DNA of 64,000 bases from Desulfobacteraceae bacterium UBA2245 (lineage in GTDB: Bacteria; Desulfobacterota; Desulfobacteria; Desulfobacterales; UBA2245). The notes beneath the pieces were generated by a model that worked only from the letters and a program-made list of their open reading frames with translations, made no database searches and was not told the DNA's origin. Where the stretch lies: the NCBI GenBank assembly GCA_002347265.1, contig DDYB01000028.1, positions 1 through 64,000 on the forward strand, in the 5' to 3' direction. Every line of letters starts with the position of its first letter. Position 1 is the first letter of the stretch. The position numbers and the translations under genes were made by a program. This document shows positions 53,061-61,901 of the stretch, piece after piece.

Positions 53061-53956
53061 GAAGATACTTCTTTGATCAGGGTTGCCAGATAAAGCCGCA
53101 AATGGGTGAAAGGCGCCGCCATATTGGCCCGGTGATTGGCGAAAACACCGCTCAGACTTGATTCGGTCACCACGATCGGATCGATCTCCGCGGCCCGGCG
53201 GCAGGCTACAATGGCCTTGCCCAGAGCCGACTTGTCCTTGCGCAGCGCGATGACGTTGTCAAAGTCTTTTTCAACGGCTTCCAGAATCGGAACCAGCGCG
53301 GTCGCTATCCCCTTGGCATAGTATACGAGGTTGTCGGCCTGGGTGCGACGAACCGGCACCTTCCCGGCCTCTTCGGCGGATACGAGCTTGTCATCGCAAT
53401 CCTCAACCAGTTCCAGATAGGTGTTGAGCAGAACGATCAGGTTGTTGGCGCGATTGAAAAACGGCGCCTTTCCTTCCTCCAGATTCCTGGCATATGCATC
53501 CATGGCGTTAAAAGCCTGATTGTATTTCGATTCCGGAGAGGGAAACCAGTATCGTTCCGGGGAGACCATCAGGGCGGTGCTGGCTTTTGCCAGCAGCGGT
53601 TCATAATCCGCCTCCCGGCTCTTGGGTGTGAGAGTTTCCATGAACACCTTCGCCGTTTTCCGCGTCACTTCCAGAACGCCGAGCTGGTAGTTGTTCATGT
53701 TGTCGGTGAAGTTCAGAATATCATTGGGACGCCATCCCCAGAACCGGCCGTTGACTTCAAAGTCCAGAGTCTGAATGGCCGCTTTTGCCAGAGCAACTCC
53801 GGGTTTGGACTTTCCCGCGGCAATGCTCTGAATCGCTTCGGCCCGCGGCGGCTTGGAAAGAATTTCCAGAAAGGCGTTGAACACCCATATGATGGCGAGC
53901 GATACGACGACGGCTGCGATGACGCGGCCAGCGGCAAACATTTTGTATTCTTTCAT
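53057..53956 (-). CDS. DUF2333 family membrane-anchored protein
   Basis: 299 residues. One N-terminal membrane helix (about 10-30, VIAAVVVSLAIIWVFNAFLEIL), then a long soluble helical domain with LDFEVNGRFWGWRPNDIL and DNMNNYQLGVLEVTRKTAKV, the DUF2333 blocks. Probably periplasmic; function unknown. ATG 53956 has GGGAG upstream. It lies 66 bp past the selB start-to-end run (selB stop at 54023) on the same strand. Confidence 0.82.
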   Translation of the reverse strand: MKEYKMFAAGRVIAAVVVSLAIIWVFNAFLEILSKPPRAEAIQSIAAGKSKPGVALAKAAIQTLDFEVNGRFWGWRPNDILNFTDNMNNYQLGVLEVTRKTAKVFMETLTPKSREADYEPLLAKASTALMVSPERYWFPSPESKYNQAFNAMDAYARNLEEGKAPFFNRANNLIVLLNTYLELVEDCDDKLVSAEEAGKVPVRRTQADNLVYYAKGIATALVPILEAVEKDFDNVIALRKDKSALGKAIVACRRAAEIDPIVVTESSLSGVFANHRANMAAPFTHLRLYLATLIKEVSS

Positions 53957-54022
53957 AACATCTCCCTTAATCGGCGCCATAAAAATGTACACCTTATTTG
54001 GACAAACAGGGTTGTTATAACT

Positions 54023-55933
54023 CTATCGATTCCTCAGTTTCCGGATATCGCCGATCCGGATGGTCACATTTTTGGAATCAAAATATTCGATCAGGGGGAT
54101 CACGAATTTCCGGGAAACCCCTGTCATTTCCTTAAATTGCGGCGTGGCGATCTCTCCGTTTTCGGTCAGAAAGCTCACCAGTCTTTCTTTTAAAGCATCT
54201 ACGGCCCCGGCTTCAAAATAAAGGTCTTCCTTGATCTTGACGATGGTTCCTTCGTTCACCAGCAGCATGAGCACTTCCTTGGCACGGTTTTCGGAAATGT
54301 TCATCTGGTCGCACAGGTCATTGAAATAGGGCGGTTGAAGCCCGCTTTTCCGGTATGCATCGAGAATCCGGTTCCGAATGTCGGCCTGGTCTTCTTCCAG
54401 GGAAATGCGGTGAGCGGCCAGACGGATCAGGTCCTCTTCCGCAACGATAGCTCCTTCTTTTGAGGTCTGGCCGAGCAGAAGGTTGTACAGTTTCGGCCCC
54501 AGAAAAGGAGGAAGTTTCGATTTGAGTTCTTCCTTTGACATTCCTGCTTTCAGGGGGTTGGCCTCGTGGTAGGCTTCAAGACACCCCAGGGCGTCCTGCT
54601 TGAGCTGATCATAGGCGCGCCGATGAATATAAGTCGGCGGGTCTTTTTCCACCTGGATCAGCGTTTGCCTCGACAGCAGTCCGTGCAGCATTTGCTGAAG
54701 ACGTTTTTCCGGCAGATTGGTCATGATTCTCAGCTCGTTGAAGCTTACCCCTTTGACGCCGCAGGTCTCGGTCTGATAAGCGACCACGGACTCGAAATCG
54801 GCTTCGAGCAGGTGTTTCAATCCCTCAACGACGTCGGGCTGAAACCGCTTGTGCTTTGCGGGGATCGGATTTATCACCCGGCCGCCGCCGATGGTTCGAA
54901 CCGGCGAATAGCTTCGTATCACAAAACGGTCGTCTTTTACAACCGTTATCGGCGCATCGAGTCGAATCTGAGCCGGAGCGCTCTGGCCGGGCTGCATCTC
55001 ATCCGCATTCAGTAGAATGACGTTGCCGAGAATTTCGCTGGTTCCGCTGTGAAACCTCACCCGGGTGCGATTTTTCAGAACTTTTGGGTTGCCGGGAAGA
55101 TACTCGAGCAGGATGTCGACCATGAAGCTGGGAAACAGGGATTCGGGGGTGGACAGAACATCTCCCCGATTGATTACGGCTTTTTCAAGCCCCTGAAAAT
55201 TGATGGCTGTGCGCATGCCGGCAGCCGCCTGCTCAACGGTCTGATTGTGGGCTTGAATGCCGCGAACCTTTGATGTGATTTTCGACGGATAGATCATAAC
55301 GGGATCTCCGGTCCGAATACAACCGGATATCAGGGTGCCGGTGATCACCGTGCCGAATCCGCGCATGGTGAATACCCGGTCGACGGGAAGCCGAAAGATG
55401 CCGGAGTTGGAGCGATCGGGAACCTTCCGGCAAAGCGCGTCCAGCGTCTTGATGAAATCGGGTATCCCCTCGCCGGTGATCGAGGACACCGGTACGATGG
55501 GCGCGCCTTCGAGAAAAGTGCCCTGAGTGAAGTCACGGACTTCTTCCGTGACCAGATCCAGCCAGTCCGGCTCGACCATGTCGATTTTTGTCAGGGCTAC
55601 AAAACCATGCTGGATTCCCAGAAGCGAACAGATTTCCATGTGCTCCCGGGTCTGGGGCATGATGCCCTCGTCCGCGGCGATGACCATGACAACGATGTCG
55701 ATTCCGGTTGCGCCGGCCACCATGTGCTTGACGAATTTTTCATGCCCGGGAACATCGACGATGCCCACATGCCGGCCTTCGGGAAGATCCAGAGAGGCAA
55801 ACCCCAGTTCGATGGTAATGCCCCGCAGTTTTTCTTCCTTGAGACGGTCGGTGTCGATGCCGGTCACAGCCCTGACCAGAGAGGTCTTTCCGTGATCGAT
55901 GTGTCCGGCTGTTCCCAGGATGATCTGTTTCAA
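54023..55933 (-). CDS. selB: Selenocysteine-specific elongation factor SelB
   Basis: 636 residues. GTPase domain: [25 protein letters not shown] (G1), [11 protein letters not shown] (G2), [11 protein letters not shown] (G3) and ALTKIDMVE (G4). Then EF-Tu-like domains 2-3 and four winged-helix domains (about 375-636) that bind the SECIS RNA. Full length. It shows the organism inserts selenocysteine, although no selA, selC or evident selenoprotein lies in the window. Confidence 0.95.
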   Translation of the reverse strand: MKQIILGTAGHIDHGKTSLVRAVTGIDTDRLKEEKLRGITIELGFASLDLPEGRHVGIVDVPGHEKFVKHMVAGATGIDIVVMVIAADEGIMPQTREHMEICSLLGIQHGFVALTKIDMVEPDWLDLVTEEVRDFTQGTFLEGAPIVPVSSITGEGIPDFIKTLDALCRKVPDRSNSGIFRLPVDRVFTMRGFGTVITGTLISGCIRTGDPVMIYPSKITSKVRGIQAHNQTVEQAAAGMRTAINFQGLEKAVINRGDVLSTPESLFPSFMVDILLEYLPGNPKVLKNRTRVRFHSGTSEILGNVILLNADEMQPGQSAPAQIRLDAPITVVKDDRFVIRSYSPVRTIGGGRVINPIPAKHKRFQPDVVEGLKHLLEADFESVVAYQTETCGVKGVSFNELRIMTNLPEKRLQQMLHGLLSRQTLIQVEKDPPTYIHRRAYDQLKQDALGCLEAYHEANPLKAGMSKEELKSKLPPFLGPKLYNLLLGQTSKEGAIVAEEDLIRLAAHRISLEEDQADIRNRILDAYRKSGLQPPYFNDLCDQMNISENRAKEVLMLLVNEGTIVKIKEDLYFEAGAVDALKERLVSFLTENGEIATPQFKEMTGVSRKFVIPLIEYFDSKNVTIRIGDIRKLRNR

Positions 55934-55953
55934 GGATGAAGGCTCCCGTCCGG

Positions 55954-56133
55954 TTAGCGTTTTCGACTTCTCCAGTATTTCCAGTATTCGAAAACATACG
56001 CCATGCCCATCAGGAAAATCGCAAGTCCGATGACATAAAATATATTTCCTTGCGGAAAGAAAAACCGCGACAATATCACGGCAAAAAAAACCGCCAGAAC
56101 CAATCGAATCGCGAAAACATTCAAGCCGCTCAT
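55954..56133 (-). CDS. Small two-helix membrane protein upstream of selB
   Basis: 59 residues, unnamed. Two hydrophobic helices (about 5-25 and 30-48, separated by FPQGN), with a short basic tail RSRKR that should face the cytosol. AAGGA lies 10 bases before the ATG. It ends 20 bp before the selB start on the same strand, so they are probably cotranscribed. No family recognised. Confidence 0.7.
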   Translation of the reverse strand: MSGLNVFAIRLVLAVFFAVILSRFFFPQGNIFYVIGLAIFLMGMAYVFEYWKYWRSRKR

Positions 56134-56442
56134 ACGCCGTTATTCCTTGTTCGCCTGCACGGATTTCAGCTTCCGCCAGGACGGTTCAAATTAAATAATG
56201 ATCATATATTAGAAGAAAAACACGGTCAACAACAACTTTGAATGCCGTCAGAGCAATTGATTACGTATTCCGGCGGGATTGTCCAGCATTCCGGGCGCGC
56301 GGATCATGGATTGTCGGATGCAAGCTATTTCCTGTATCCGTGGGCGGATCATCGGCGGGTAATTATTTTGGGGGTTCCATGAAAATGCCTTGAAAAGGGT
56401 CCTGCAATCTGATAGAGAAAATTTCCCGATATGGACGATATG
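56134..56442. other. Gene-free stretch before the tRNA pair
   Basis: 309 bp. A TTGAAA at 56390-56395 with AT-rich sequence about 17 bases on may be the tRNA promoter. Nothing else recognised; the open frames crossing it are shadows. Confidence 0.45.
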
Positions 56443-56518
56443 GTGGGTGTAGCTCAGTTGGCAGAGCACCGGGTTGTGGCCCCGGTTGTCGAGGGTTCAA
56501 GCCCCTTCACTCACCCCA
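56443..56518 (+). tRNA. tRNA-His (GTG)
   Basis: 76 nt with encoded CCA. Anticodon GTG in CCGGG-TTGTGGC-CCCGG. An extra G at 56443 pairs with C73, the -1 G typical of tRNA-His. T-loop GGTTCAAGCC. Confidence 0.95.
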
Positions 56519-56526
56519 TTTTTTTG

Positions 56527-56603
<77 letters not shown>

Positions 56604-56611
56604 GGAAAATC

Positions 56612-56649
56612 AAGAGGCTGCAGTTATTTAACTGCAGCCTCTTTTTTTT
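56612..56649 (+). terminator. Terminator of the tRNA-His/tRNA-Arg unit
   Basis: Stem AGAGGCTGCAGTTA / TAACTGCAGCCTCT, loop TT, then eight T. Confidence 0.9.
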
Positions 56650-56710
56650 GGTGTGAGAGTTGGTGTAAGGCTATAAGGTCTTGCCTGTTTCGATTTTTGC
56701 CTCTAACAGG

Positions 56711-56845
56711 CTGTTGAAAAACTGCGCCTGAGGCCGCCATTCAGCGTTGCGCGGCGCTCGCCAATGCTCACATATGCTTGAATATGCTGCGCTTGTCGTA
56801 TCGCCGCGCGCCTTGCCTGACGGCCTGATTCTTGTTTTTCAACAC
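56711..56845. repeat. Inverted-repeat element, copy B (MITE-like, about 135 bp)
   Basis: Begins CTGTTGAAAAA and ends TTTTTCAACAC. Same length, orientation and interior words as copy A at 8545 (CTCGCCAATGCTCA, ATATGCTTGAATATGCTGCG, GCCGCGCGCCTTG, CTGATTCTTGTTTT). It sits in intergenic DNA after the tRNA terminator. Confidence 0.78.
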
Positions 56846-56912
56846 CCTGCTAAATGATAAATCCGCCGTTACCGTCGGAATGAACATGATCCGGCACAGG
56901 GCGAATGCCGGT

Positions 56913-57200
56913 TTAATCAAGATCGGTATCCTCCTCTTCGGATTCTTCAGATTCTTCTACTCCCTCTTCCTCTTCGGATGGCTCTTCGCTGAAGCGTCTT
57001 TTGATCAGTAAAAAATCCTGATCAAATTGTTTCTGCATCATCTCAATACGTTGCCTGGCGAATTTGTCCCCGCCAAGCTTAAGATATGCCAGAATTCTTT
57101 CCAGAAATTCGGCGTCGTTTTTCAAATATTCCGGAAGCGAGCGCTGAATTCGCCTGAAGGATCCAATAAGCTCCTCGGGAATGTTTAATTCTTTGAACAT
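56913..57200 (-). CDS. Small acidic-tailed hypothetical protein
   Basis: 95 residues. Residues 1-70 are helical and moderately basic (FKELNIPEELIGSFRRIQRS, LERILAYLKLGGDKFARQRI); residues 72-95 are almost all Glu/Ser/Asp (SEEPSEEEEGVEESEESEEE). Soluble, no family recognised. An AGGAGAACGGT-type ribosome site precedes the ATG. The acidic tail resembles nucleic-acid mimics, but this is only resemblance. Confidence 0.6.
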   Translation of the reverse strand: MFKELNIPEELIGSFRRIQRSLPEYLKNDAEFLERILAYLKLGGDKFARQRIEMMQKQFDQDFLLIKRRFSEEPSEEEEGVEESEESEEEDTDLD

Positions 57201-57339
57201 ACCGTTCTCCTGAGTGTAAAATATAATTTTGCATAATAAATCATATCTGCTAAATGTAAAGTGTTTCGAGGGGTGGGGCGATCAAAATTTCGTACGCCCG
57301 GTTCCGGCTTTCCGGATATCTTTGCAGGATAATTGCAAA

Positions 57340-57939
57340 ATGCCGAGTAAAATATTCAAAATATGGACAGCCTCTGCCGTTGTCGGGTTCATGATGGCTT
57401 TGGCGGCCGGGTGCGCCATTTTCAGCAATTTCAGCGATACCAGCCTGCCGGAAAATATTCATCTGAGAACGGCCGGCAAATATCAGTCGGCGCGGGTGGG
57501 AATATTCCGGTTTGACTCGGTTATCGACGCGCCGCGGGCCGGCGAAATGGCCGCGGATCTGCTCTATAAACAGCTGCTCAAAGATCGGGCTTTTCAGGAA
57601 CTTTACACGGAGTTTTCAGGAGAAGGCTCGCTGTCGCTGGAGGATCAGCTCCGGGTGGCCAGGGATAAAGGCTATGATTTGATCATTCGGGGCAGGGTGC
57701 TGAGTTTTCTCGAGGGCGGAATGCTCCAATCGTCGCAGGTGGATGAAGAAATGGCGGTCTATGATGCGGCAAACGGAAAGATGCTCTGGTATGCGGAGAC
57801 TTTCGAAACCGGAGATCCGGTGATGGACGCGGATCATATTTTTTGGAGCGCCAGAGCCCGAAAAGCCCCTTCGACCCGGATGCTGATGGAGAAAAACAGC
57901 CGGAAGTTCAGTTGCCTGCTGAAAACAGATTCAAGATAA
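57340..57939 (+). CDS. Predicted lipoprotein, function unknown
   Basis: 199 residues. Signal and lipobox LALAAGC-type (MMALAAGC, Cys25), then a soluble domain with VGIFRFDSVIDAPRAGEMAADLLYKQLLKDRAFQELY and GYDLIIRGRVLSFLEGG. The layout (short 'parameter' strand, then nucleotide-like helices) recalls LpoB/CsgG-type lipoproteins with TolB-N-like folds, but I cannot assign one. AGGA lies about 9 bases before the ATG. Divergent from the acidic-tailed gene. Confidence 0.65.
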   Translation: MPSKIFKIWTASAVVGFMMALAAGCAIFSNFSDTSLPENIHLRTAGKYQSARVGIFRFDSVIDAPRAGEMAADLLYKQLLKDRAFQELYTEFSGEGSLSLEDQLRVARDKGYDLIIRGRVLSFLEGGMLQSSQVDEEMAVYDAANGKMLWYAETFETGDPVMDADHIFWSARARKAPSTRMLMEKNSRKFSCLLKTDSR

Positions 57940-58081
57940 TCATTCGATCGGTTCAGGACCGCTCCTTATTTCCCATCTTAAATTGAAAACGATCTTCCCG
58001 GTTTGACGGTCCGACAGGATGCGCCCTGTTCTTTTGAGAAGTGATGCTTCGCCGGTAACAGCTCGCCATGGATATTCAAGC

Positions 58082-58110
58082 TTGACAGGTTGGTTTCGAA
58101 CCACTATATT
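58082..58110 (+). promoter_or_regulatory. ArsR-type promoter with operator between -35 and -10
   Basis: TTGACA (58082-58087), 17 bp spacer, TATATT (58105-58110). The spacer contains TGGTT-TCG-AACCA (58091-58103), a perfect 5+3+5 palindrome, well placed for an autorepressing ArsR dimer. Confidence 0.7.
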
Positions 58111-58134
58111 CCAAAAACAAAATATGGAGGTATC

Positions 58135-58479
58135 GTGAGAGAGTTCATCAAGGTCATGAAATCCCTGTCCGATCCCAACCGTGTTAAGATGGTCAAGCTG
58201 TTTCAGCGCAGAGTGCTGTGCGTATGCGAGATCCAGAAGGCTCTGGGGCTGTCTCAGTCCACCGCCAGCAAGCACCTTAAGATATTGGAGGATGCAGGTC
58301 TGATCACCTCTTCCAAGGACGGCCTGTGGGTCAATTACCGACTGGCGGACGGCGAGCAGAGCCCTTATGCGGCCAATCTGCTGGGAAACCTCCGCCATTG
58401 GCTGGATGAGGATGCCGAGGTGGCGATGTTTGTGGCGGGATTGCCGGAGATCCGCCGGGAAACCATCCGCGGAAGCTGA
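58135..58479 (+). CDS. ArsR/SmtB-family metalloregulator
   Basis: 114 residues, winged helix. FIKVMKSLSDPNRVKMVKLF starts the fold; VLCVCEIQKALGLSQSTASKHLKILEDAGLI is the sensor helix plus recognition helix. The CxC in LCVCEI is at the place of the As(III)/Sb(III) site of classic ArsR (ELCVCDL), so a soft metalloid ligand is likely (inference). The GTG at 58135 is preceded by GGAGG with a tight 4-base spacing. It heads the permease/thiol-redox gene set and probably represses it from the palindrome upstream. Confidence 0.88.
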   Translation: MREFIKVMKSLSDPNRVKMVKLFQRRVLCVCEIQKALGLSQSTASKHLKILEDAGLITSSKDGLWVNYRLADGEQSPYAANLLGNLRHWLDEDAEVAMFVAGLPEIRRETIRGS

Positions 58480-58600
58480 ATCACGGTCCATATATCGATA
58501 TATGACGAAGTATGAATCGATTCTCAATCCATGGCGGCCGGACGACGCGAACATTCTGCTACACCCCTCGCTCTGAGGCCGTCGCAAAGGAGAATGAGGT

Positions 58601-59773
58601 ATGAAAGAGCGCACCAAGCTGTTGCTGATCATCGGCGTTTTCGCAGCCGCCTATTACGTCCCATGGAGCCATCCGGTTATCCGGCAGTCCGGGCTCGAAG
58701 CCTTCATGATGCTTCAGGAATATGCCAGAGAGCACGTACTGACCTGCCTGATTCCCGCATTTTTCATCGCCGGCGCCATTGCCGTGTTTGTCTCTCAGGC
58801 CTCGGTGCTCAAATACTTCGGGGCCCAGGCCAGCAAGATTCTGGCTTATTCAGTGGCCTCGGTTTCGGGCACCATTCTGGCCGTGTGCTCTTGCACGGTG
58901 CTGCCCCTTTTTGCCGGCATTTACAACCGGGGGGCCGGGATCGGCCCGGCCACGGCCTTTCTCTATTCCGGCCCGGCCATCAACGTGCTGGCCATCACGC
59001 TGACAGCCAAGATTCTCGGCTGGCAGCTGGGTTTGGCGCGAGCCGTGGGCGCGGTGGTTTTCGCCATTGTTACCGGCCTGCTGATGGCTCTGATTTTCCG
59101 GAAGGACGATGCGGCCCGCACCGCGGGACAGATCTATCTGCCCGATGCCGTGGCCAAGGAGCGCACCCTGATGCAGGACTCCCTGTACATTCTGACCATG
59201 GTGCTGATCCTGGTCTTTGCCGCTTTTGCCAGACCTGCCGCCGGATCGACCGGTCTGTGGCCGGCCATCTTCGCCGCCAAATGGTATATTACCATCATTC
59301 TGCTGATCGTGCTGGGCATCATGCTCAAGGCCTGGTTCACCCGTGACGAGTGCAAAGACTGGGTGGAATCCACCTGGTGTTTCATGAAGCAGATTTTTCC
59401 GCTGCTGGCCGGCGGAGTCCTGGTGGCGGGTTTTCTGCTGGGTCGCCCCGGCCATCCGGCCCTGATTCCCGAACAGTGGGTCCAGTCCCTTCTGGGCGGC
59501 AACTCCTTCGGGGCCAACCTGATCGCCTCGGTGGCCGGCGCTCTGATGTATTTTGCCACCCTGACCGAGGTGCCTATTCTACAGGGGCTGATCGGGTCCG
59601 GTATGGGCAAGGGTCCGGCGCTGGCCCTGCTGCTGGCGGGTCCTGCCCTGTCGCTTCCCAACATGCTGGTGATCGGCAGCGTCATGGGCGTGAAAAAAAC
59701 CGCGACCTTCTGCGGCATCATCGTGATCCTGAGCACCATTGCCGGAATGCTCTACGGCATGCTGGTTGCTTGA
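58601..59773 (+). CDS. Permease of the DUF318/ArsP-like family
   Basis: 390 residues with about 9-10 membrane helices. The family centre AVCSCTVLPLFAGIYNRGAGIGPATAFLYSGPAINVLAI (about 97-136) contains the CSC pair; a second half repeats the pattern after a central loop with EHV and charged residues (FTRDECKDWVEST). Relatives export organoarsenicals or other metalloid or thiol compounds. AAGGAG precedes the ATG. Position right after the ArsR gene supports a regulated exporter; true substrate unknown. Confidence 0.85.
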   Translation: MKERTKLLLIIGVFAAAYYVPWSHPVIRQSGLEAFMMLQEYAREHVLTCLIPAFFIAGAIAVFVSQASVLKYFGAQASKILAYSVASVSGTILAVCSCTVLPLFAGIYNRGAGIGPATAFLYSGPAINVLAITLTAKILGWQLGLARAVGAVVFAIVTGLLMALIFRKDDAARTAGQIYLPDAVAKERTLMQDSLYILTMVLILVFAAFARPAAGSTGLWPAIFAAKWYITIILLIVLGIMLKAWFTRDECKDWVESTWCFMKQIFPLLAGGVLVAGFLLGRPGHPALIPEQWVQSLLGGNSFGANLIASVAGALMYFATLTEVPILQGLIGSGMGKGPALALLLAGPALSLPNMLVIGSVMGVKKTATFCGIIVILSTIAGMLYGMLVA

Positions 59774-59793
59774 CTCTTTTAAGAAGGACGAAT

Positions 59794-60183
59794 ATGAAAC
59801 GGCTTGAGATCGAGTGGCGTCATCTGGACAAGGAAGGCAGAACCTGCGACCGGTGCGCGGATACCGGAGAGGAGGTCCGCGTCGCTTGCGAGACCCTGGC
59901 CGATGAACTGCAACCCCGGGGATGGGAAGTGGTTCTGAAAGAGACGCTGTTGACCGGGGATGAGATTTCACAATCCAACAGCATTCTGATAAACGGGATT
60001 CCTGTCGAGGGACTCCTGCCGGACGCGCGCAAGTCGGAAAACTGCTGCGTCTCTTGCGGAGAACTGATCGGCGGGACCGCCATATGCCGGACAATTGAAC
60101 GTGAGGGCCGAACCTACGAGAGGATACCGGTCTCGTTGATCCGGGAGGCGGCATATCATCTGATTCATCAACAGAACAGATAA
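59794..60183 (+). CDS. DUF2703 family cysteine protein
   Basis: 129 residues, cytosolic. LEIEWRHLDKEGRTCDRCADTGEEV (CxxC at about 18-21), ETLLTGDEISQSNSILINGIPVEGLL, and ENCCVSCGELIGGTAICRTI (CCxxC near 89-93). Thioredoxin-like fold with extra cysteines; family function unknown, usually found beside metalloid-type permeases and ArsR genes. AGAAGGA lies 7 bases before the ATG, 20 bp after the permease. Confidence 0.8.
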   Translation: MKRLEIEWRHLDKEGRTCDRCADTGEEVRVACETLADELQPRGWEVVLKETLLTGDEISQSNSILINGIPVEGLLPDARKSENCCVSCGELIGGTAICRTIEREGRTYERIPVSLIREAAYHLIHQQNR

Positions 60184-60195
60184 AGGAGTGTCATC

Positions 60196-60429
60196 ATGGA
60201 AATCAAAATCCTGGGCCCCGGATGCCCGAAATGCCGGCAGACGGAAAAAGTGGTCATGGATGCACTGGCCGAGGCGGGCGTGGCCGCCAATGTGGAAAAG
60301 GTCACCGACCTGATGAAAATCGCCGGTTACGGCGTGTTCGGCACGCCGGCCGTGGTGGTCGACGGCGAGGTCAAATCGGTGGGCAAGGTTCCCAGCAAAG
60401 AAGAGGTCAAATCCTGGCTGACAAAATAG
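60196..60429 (+). CDS. Small redox-active disulfide protein (thioredoxin fold, CPKC)
   Basis: 77 residues. EIKILGPGCPKCRQTEKVV carries a CxxC at about 9-12, and GVFGTPAVVVDGEVKSVG gives the cis-proline; the TM0996/MTH895-type mini-thioredoxin. Cytosolic. AAAGGAG before the ATG; 12 bp after DUF2703. Likely reductant for DUF2703 or for the regulator's ligand chemistry (inference). Confidence 0.9.
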   Translation: MEIKILGPGCPKCRQTEKVVMDALAEAGVAANVEKVTDLMKIAGYGVFGTPAVVVDGEVKSVGKVPSKEEVKSWLTK

Positions 60430-60444
60430 ATCAGGGAGAATACA

Positions 60445-60507
60445 ATGGCGGAAACATGCTGCGCGGGTGGAAATGATATAATGATTCCGACCTGTCAATC
60501 CATTTAA
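60445..60507 (+). pseudogene. Truncated remnant of a Cys-rich zinc-binding (DGC-type) protein gene
   Basis: 20 codons: MAETCCAGGNDIMIPTCQSI then TAA. AGGGAG lies 7 bases before the ATG. The start resembles the N-termini (MxETCCxGG..) of about 110-residue DGC-domain putative zinc-binding proteins that often follow a CPKC mini-thioredoxin. The rest (CSGxxxVGE.., DGCP..) is absent; the next gene begins 19 bp later. It could also be a genuine tiny peptide with three Cys. Confidence 0.5.
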
Positions 60508-60526
60508 AGTGCGACAAGGAAAAATC

Positions 60527-61474
60527 ATGCTTTTGTTTGAATCCATCAAAAGAAATCGTCATGCAGGGCGCCATGGCTTCCAGTTCTTACTGTTCGCCCT
60601 TCTGGTGTTTTCAACCGGAATCGCTCATGGAGCCCAGGCGCCGACAGTGAATGAAAAGTACGCCGGGCTTGCTTCGGGAATTCTCAGTTCGGCCCGGCTT
60701 GAACCCCTGGATGAAGGCGTTTTGCTGGTCGGGGACGGCATCCGAATCACCCGGGCGGAACTGATGAAGTCCATCGACCAGGAAGAGCCGAAGCTGCGCG
60801 GGCAACTTGAAAAAAACCTGTTTTTCGTCATGGAACAGGAGGCTGCCCGGCGGGTGCTGATATCTGAAGCTGAGAAAGCCGGCATTTCGAACGGCGGCGG
60901 GGATGAAAACCAGACCATTCAGCAGTTGTTCGAGCGCAAGGCCGCCGATGTATCCGTATCCGAAGATGAACTCGAGACCTTTTATCGGGAAAATCGCGAG
61001 ATGATCGGCACAGCCACCTTTGAACAGGTCAAAGACAGCATTCGGCAATATCTGCTTCAGGCCCGAAGGAATCAGGCCATCAACGCCTACATTGCCGGGT
61101 TGTCGGATGCGGTTCATCTTCGCGTCGATAAGGGCTGGGTGGAAACCCAGAGCCGTCTCGCGCTGGACAATCCGGTGGACAAGGCCCGACGTTCCGGAAG
61201 GCCGACCATGGTGGAATTCGGCGCAGCGGGGTGCGCGCCCTGCGATATGATGCAACCCATTGTGGATAATTTGAGGAAGAATTATTCAGATAAATTGAAT
61301 GTGGTGTTCGTCCCTGTACGGGAGGAACAGGTCCTGTCCGCCCGTTATGGCATCCGGTCCATTCCGGTTCAGGCGTTTTTCGATTCAGCGGGCAAAGAGG
61401 TTTTCCGGCACGTCGGTTTTTTCCCCGAAGCCGAGGTCCTCAAGCAACTTGCCGGAATGGGAGTCTCCAAATGA
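60527..61474 (+). CDS. Exported PPIase-like (SurA N-terminal) and thioredoxin fusion
   Basis: 315 residues. Signal peptide (about 1-37, ending AHGAQA). Residues 60-195 have the helical SurA/PrsA-like chaperone part (VLLVGDGIRITRAELMKSI, SVSEDELETFYRENREMI, DSIRQYLLQARRNQAINAYI). Residues 205-315 are a thioredoxin domain with VEFGAAGCAPCDMMQPI (CAPC) and IRSIPVQAFF (cis-Pro). AAGGA lies 7 bases before ATG 60527. The fusion is unusual and implies a periplasmic chaperone-reductase. Confidence 0.8.
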   Translation: MLLFESIKRNRHAGRHGFQFLLFALLVFSTGIAHGAQAPTVNEKYAGLASGILSSARLEPLDEGVLLVGDGIRITRAELMKSIDQEEPKLRGQLEKNLFFVMEQEAARRVLISEAEKAGISNGGGDENQTIQQLFERKAADVSVSEDELETFYRENREMIGTATFEQVKDSIRQYLLQARRNQAINAYIAGLSDAVHLRVDKGWVETQSRLALDNPVDKARRSGRPTMVEFGAAGCAPCDMMQPIVDNLRKNYSDKLNVVFVPVREEQVLSARYGIRSIPVQAFFDSAGKEVFRHVGFFPEAEVLKQLAGMGVSK

Positions 61475-61881
61475 AGCAAAACAAGCGTATCTGGATCATT
61501 CTCGCCCTGGCCGCGGCCGCCCTGGCGATTGTTTACGGCGTTCGCGGATCACTCTTCGACTCCGGATCAACTGAAAATATGGCCGCGCTGACATCCCCCT
61601 TTCCTGACAGAGTCGTCATGCTCGATCTGGGCGCCAACGAGTGCGTTCCCTGCAAGATGATGGCCCCCATTCTCGAGGAACTGAAAAAGGAGTATGCGGG
61701 CAGAGCCGAAATCATCTTCATCGATGTGTGGAAAGATCCGGATCAAGCCAAAAAATACGGAATACGGGCCATCCCTACGCAGATTTTCTTCAACGCCGAG
61801 GGCAGGGAGGTCTACCGCAATACCGGATTCATGGATAAAAAACGGATTGTGGACATCCTGTCCAGGCTGGGGGTTTCCTGA
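61471..61881 (+). CDS. Membrane-anchored thioredoxin (CVPC)
   Basis: 136 residues. N-terminal anchor (about 7-25, IWIILALAAAALAIVYGV), then a thioredoxin domain with DLGANECVPCKMMAPILEELK and IRAIPTQIFFNAEG. Starts inside the stop of the previous gene (ATGA), so translationally coupled. Periplasm-facing reductant, probably charged by CcdA encoded next. Confidence 0.92.
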   Translation: MKQNKRIWIILALAAAALAIVYGVRGSLFDSGSTENMAALTSPFPDRVVMLDLGANECVPCKMMAPILEELKKEYAGRAEIIFIDVWKDPDQAKKYGIRAIPTQIFFNAEGREVYRNTGFMDKKRIVDILSRLGVS

Positions 61882-61901
61882 TAAGGAGCTGAATCAGATA
61901 C

